Source: Luzula sylvatica
Lineage: Eukaryota; Streptophyta; Magnoliopsida; Poales; Juncaceae
Length of the DNA: 64,000 nt
Direction of reading: 5' to 3'
NCBI GenBank assembly: GCA_946800325.1
Contig: OX326960.1
Coordinates: 14,842,393 to 14,906,392, forward strand
Part shown: one piece after another, positions 62,600-64,000 of the stretch
How positions within the stretch are numbered: the first letter of the stretch is position 1
Layout: each line of letters opens with the position of its first letter
Notes under the pieces: generated by a model
Told to the model about the DNA's origin: nothing
Database searches by the model: none
Seen by the model: only the letters and a program-made list of their open reading frames with translations
Position numbers and translations under genes: made by a program

Positions 62600-63343
62600 T
62601 TGAACTCCTCAAAGCGTTAAAATCTTGTTTTGAATCGAAAAACAAACTTTCTTAGTGTTTGTGAAATTTGGTGAAAAGTTATGTCGTAAAAGATACGATA
62701 CAATTGATCTAAAAACACGTTATTTGAACTCCTCAAAGCGTTAAAATCTTGTTTTGAATCGAAAAACAAACTTTCTTAGTGTTTGTGAAATTTGTTGAAA
62801 AGTTATGTAGTAAAAGATACGATACAATTGATCTAAAAACACGTTATTTGAACTCTTCAAAGCGTTAAAATCTTGTTTTGAATCGAAAAACAAACTTTCT
62901 TAGTGTTTGTGAAATTTGGTGAAAAGTTATGTACTAAAAGATACGATACAAATGATCCAAAAACACGTTATTTGAACTCCTCAAAGCGTTAAAATCTTGT
63001 TTTGAATCGAAAAACAAACTTTCTTAGTGTTTGTGAAATTTGGTGAAAAATTATGTAGTAAAAGATGCGACACAATTGATCTAAAAACACGTTATTTGAA
63101 CTCCTCAAAGCGTTAAAATCTTGTTTTGAATCGAAAAACAAACTTTCTTAGTGTTTGCGAAATTTGGTGAAAAATTATGTAGTAAAAGATACGATACAAT
63201 TGATCTCAAAACACGTTATTTGAACTCCTCAAAGCGTTAAAATCTTGTTTTGAATCGAAAAACAAACTTTCTTAGTGTTTGTGAAATTTGGTGAAAAGTT
63301 ATGTAGTAAAAGATACGATACAATTGATCTAAAAACACGTTAT

Positions 63344-63839
63344 TTGAACTCCTCAAAGCGTTAAAATCTTGTTTTGAATCGAAAAACAAACTTTCTTAGT
63401 GTTTGTGAAATTTGGTGAAAAGTTATGTCGTAAAAGATACGATACAATTGATCTAAAAACACGTTATTTGAACTCCTCAAAGCGTTAAAATCTTGTTTTG
63501 AATCGAAAAACAAACTTTCTTAGTGTTTGTGAAATTTGTTGAAAAGTTATGTAGTAAAAGATACGATACAATTGATCTAAAAACACGTTATTTGAACTCC
63601 TCAAAGCGTTAAAATCTTGTTTTGAATCGAAAAACAAACTTTCTTAGTGTTTGTGAAATTTGGTGAAAAGTTATGTCGTAAAAGATACGATACAATTGAT
63701 CTAAAAACACGTTATTTGAACTCCTCAAAGCGTTAAAATCTTGTTTTGAATCGAAAAACAAACTTTCTTAGTGTTTGTGAAATTTGTTGAAAAGTTATGT
63801 AGTAAAAGATACGATACAATTGATCTAAAAACACGTTAT
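63344..63839. repeat. GTCG/GTTG 248-bp dimer x2, end of window
   Basis: GTCG units start at 63344 and 63592, GTTG units at 63468 and 63716. A further GTCG unit (63840, with AAAGTG) follows and the window ends in a new monomer at 63964. The order of 62600-63839 equals that of 53551-54790. Confidence 0.88.
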
Positions 63840-64000
63840 TTGAACTCCTCAAAGTGTTAAAATCTTGTTTTGAATCGAAAAACAAACTTTCTTAGTGTTT
63901 GTGAAATTTGGTGAAAAGTTATGTCGTAAAAGATACGATACAATTGATCTAAAAACACGTTATTTGAACACCTCAAAGCGTTAAAATCTTGTTTTGAATC

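Larger units (their letters stand above)
1..64000. repeat. 124-bp tandem satellite array with higher-order structure
   Basis: The window is filled by about 516 head-to-tail copies of a 124-bp monomer, all in one orientation, with no interruption and both edges still inside the array. Consensus landmarks: TTGAACTCCT at 1-10, GCGTTAAAATC at 15-25, TTGTTTTGAATCG at 26-38, AAACAAACTTTC at 41-52, GTGAAATTTGGTG at 62-74, AAAAGTTATGTAG at 75-87, tandem GATAC at 93-102, AATTGATC at 103-110, CACGTTAT at 117-124. The consensus has 35 G or C in 124 bases. Most copies differ from it at only a few sites, and the same variants recur in the same order, which defines a higher-order repeat. This is typical of centromeric or pericentromeric satellites (family knowledge); centromere function here is inference. 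Confidence 0.99.
60245..64000. repeat. HOR block 20: about 30 monomers, cut by window end
   Basis: Starts with the same m1/m3b fusion as block 19 and follows it monomer for monomer to m19 (62351). The next unit is 125 bp, and from 62600 the order becomes GTCG, GTTG, CTCTTC, GATGCGACAC, GATCTC, consensus, GTCG, GTTG, GTCG, GTTG. That matches 53551-54790 of block 18 rather than block 19. Private: GATACGGCAC near 61457, CAAATCG near 62239, TTTGCGAAA near 63157. The last 37 bases are the start of a GAACACCTC monomer. Confidence 0.9.

Noticed and set aside
1..64000. CRISPR array
   Set aside because: The unit is contiguous 124-bp sequence repeated end to end; there are no unique spacers between short repeats and no cas genes.
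1..64000. CENP-B box
   Set aside because: The consensus has no CGGG and no TTCGTTGG-like core on either strand, so the 17-bp box pattern is not met in the consensus or in the variants I read.
1..64000. Transposable-element or retrotransposon insertions
   Set aside because: Intervals between anchor monomers equal whole numbers of 124 bp apart from one-base indels, leaving no room for an insertion.
1..64000. Protein-coding tandem repeat
   Set aside because: 124 leaves remainder 1 on division by 3, so every frame passes through all three phases and meets stops; only single-base deletions give short open stretches.

Overview
The whole 64 kb window is one uninterrupted satellite-DNA array. I found no gene, RNA gene, transposon, CRISPR array or non-satellite stretch. 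The unit is a 124-bp monomer, always in the same orientation, about 28% G+C, present about 516 times. Summing intervals between anchor monomers reproduces the window length to the base once 22 one-base deletions and one one-base insertion are allowed, so there is no hidden insertion. Monomers are numbered from the first base of the window (phase arbitrary). Position 1 is the first T of TTGAACTCCT and position 124 the last T of CACGTTAT.

The organism is a eukaryote. Long, head-to-tail, AT-rich arrays with higher-order structure are typical of centromeric or pericentromeric satellites in plants, animals and some fungi. The monomer carries GAAAAGTTATG, which I recall from some plant centromere satellites. 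All four consensus CpGs show recurrent CpG to TpG/CpA variants, which fits a genome that methylates CpG. I lean towards a plant, at low confidence. No species can be named from the sequence.

The monomers form a higher-order repeat (HOR). A canonical order of 21 distinguishable monomer types (m1-m21, 2,603 bp) is intact at 6695-9296 and 45122-47724, and one monomer short at 37189-39667. A T-run monomer (m1) marks block starts and divides the window into 20 blocks of about 8 to 54 monomers. The blocks are mosaics of m1-m21, of two further types (an AAGTAATG monomer called m3b, and a ten-monomer module called X), and of short amplified dimers, trimers and tetramers.

Region by region: 1-6694 is a long composite with an internal 13-mer duplication. 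6695-9296 is a canonical 21-mer. 9297-37188 holds blocks ending in subfamily A, including a run of closely similar 3.5-4.0 kb blocks from about 22.4 to 37.2 kb. 37189-64000 is mostly subfamily B, with the youngest-looking duplication (4,214-bp unit) at 56031-64000. Chimeric monomers at block junctions show unequal exchange between misaligned monomers.

The array encodes nothing. 124 is not divisible by 3 and the monomer carries stops on both strands. The interest lies in its structure and evolution, and possibly in a role as a centromere or heterochromatin substrate, which sequence alone cannot show.
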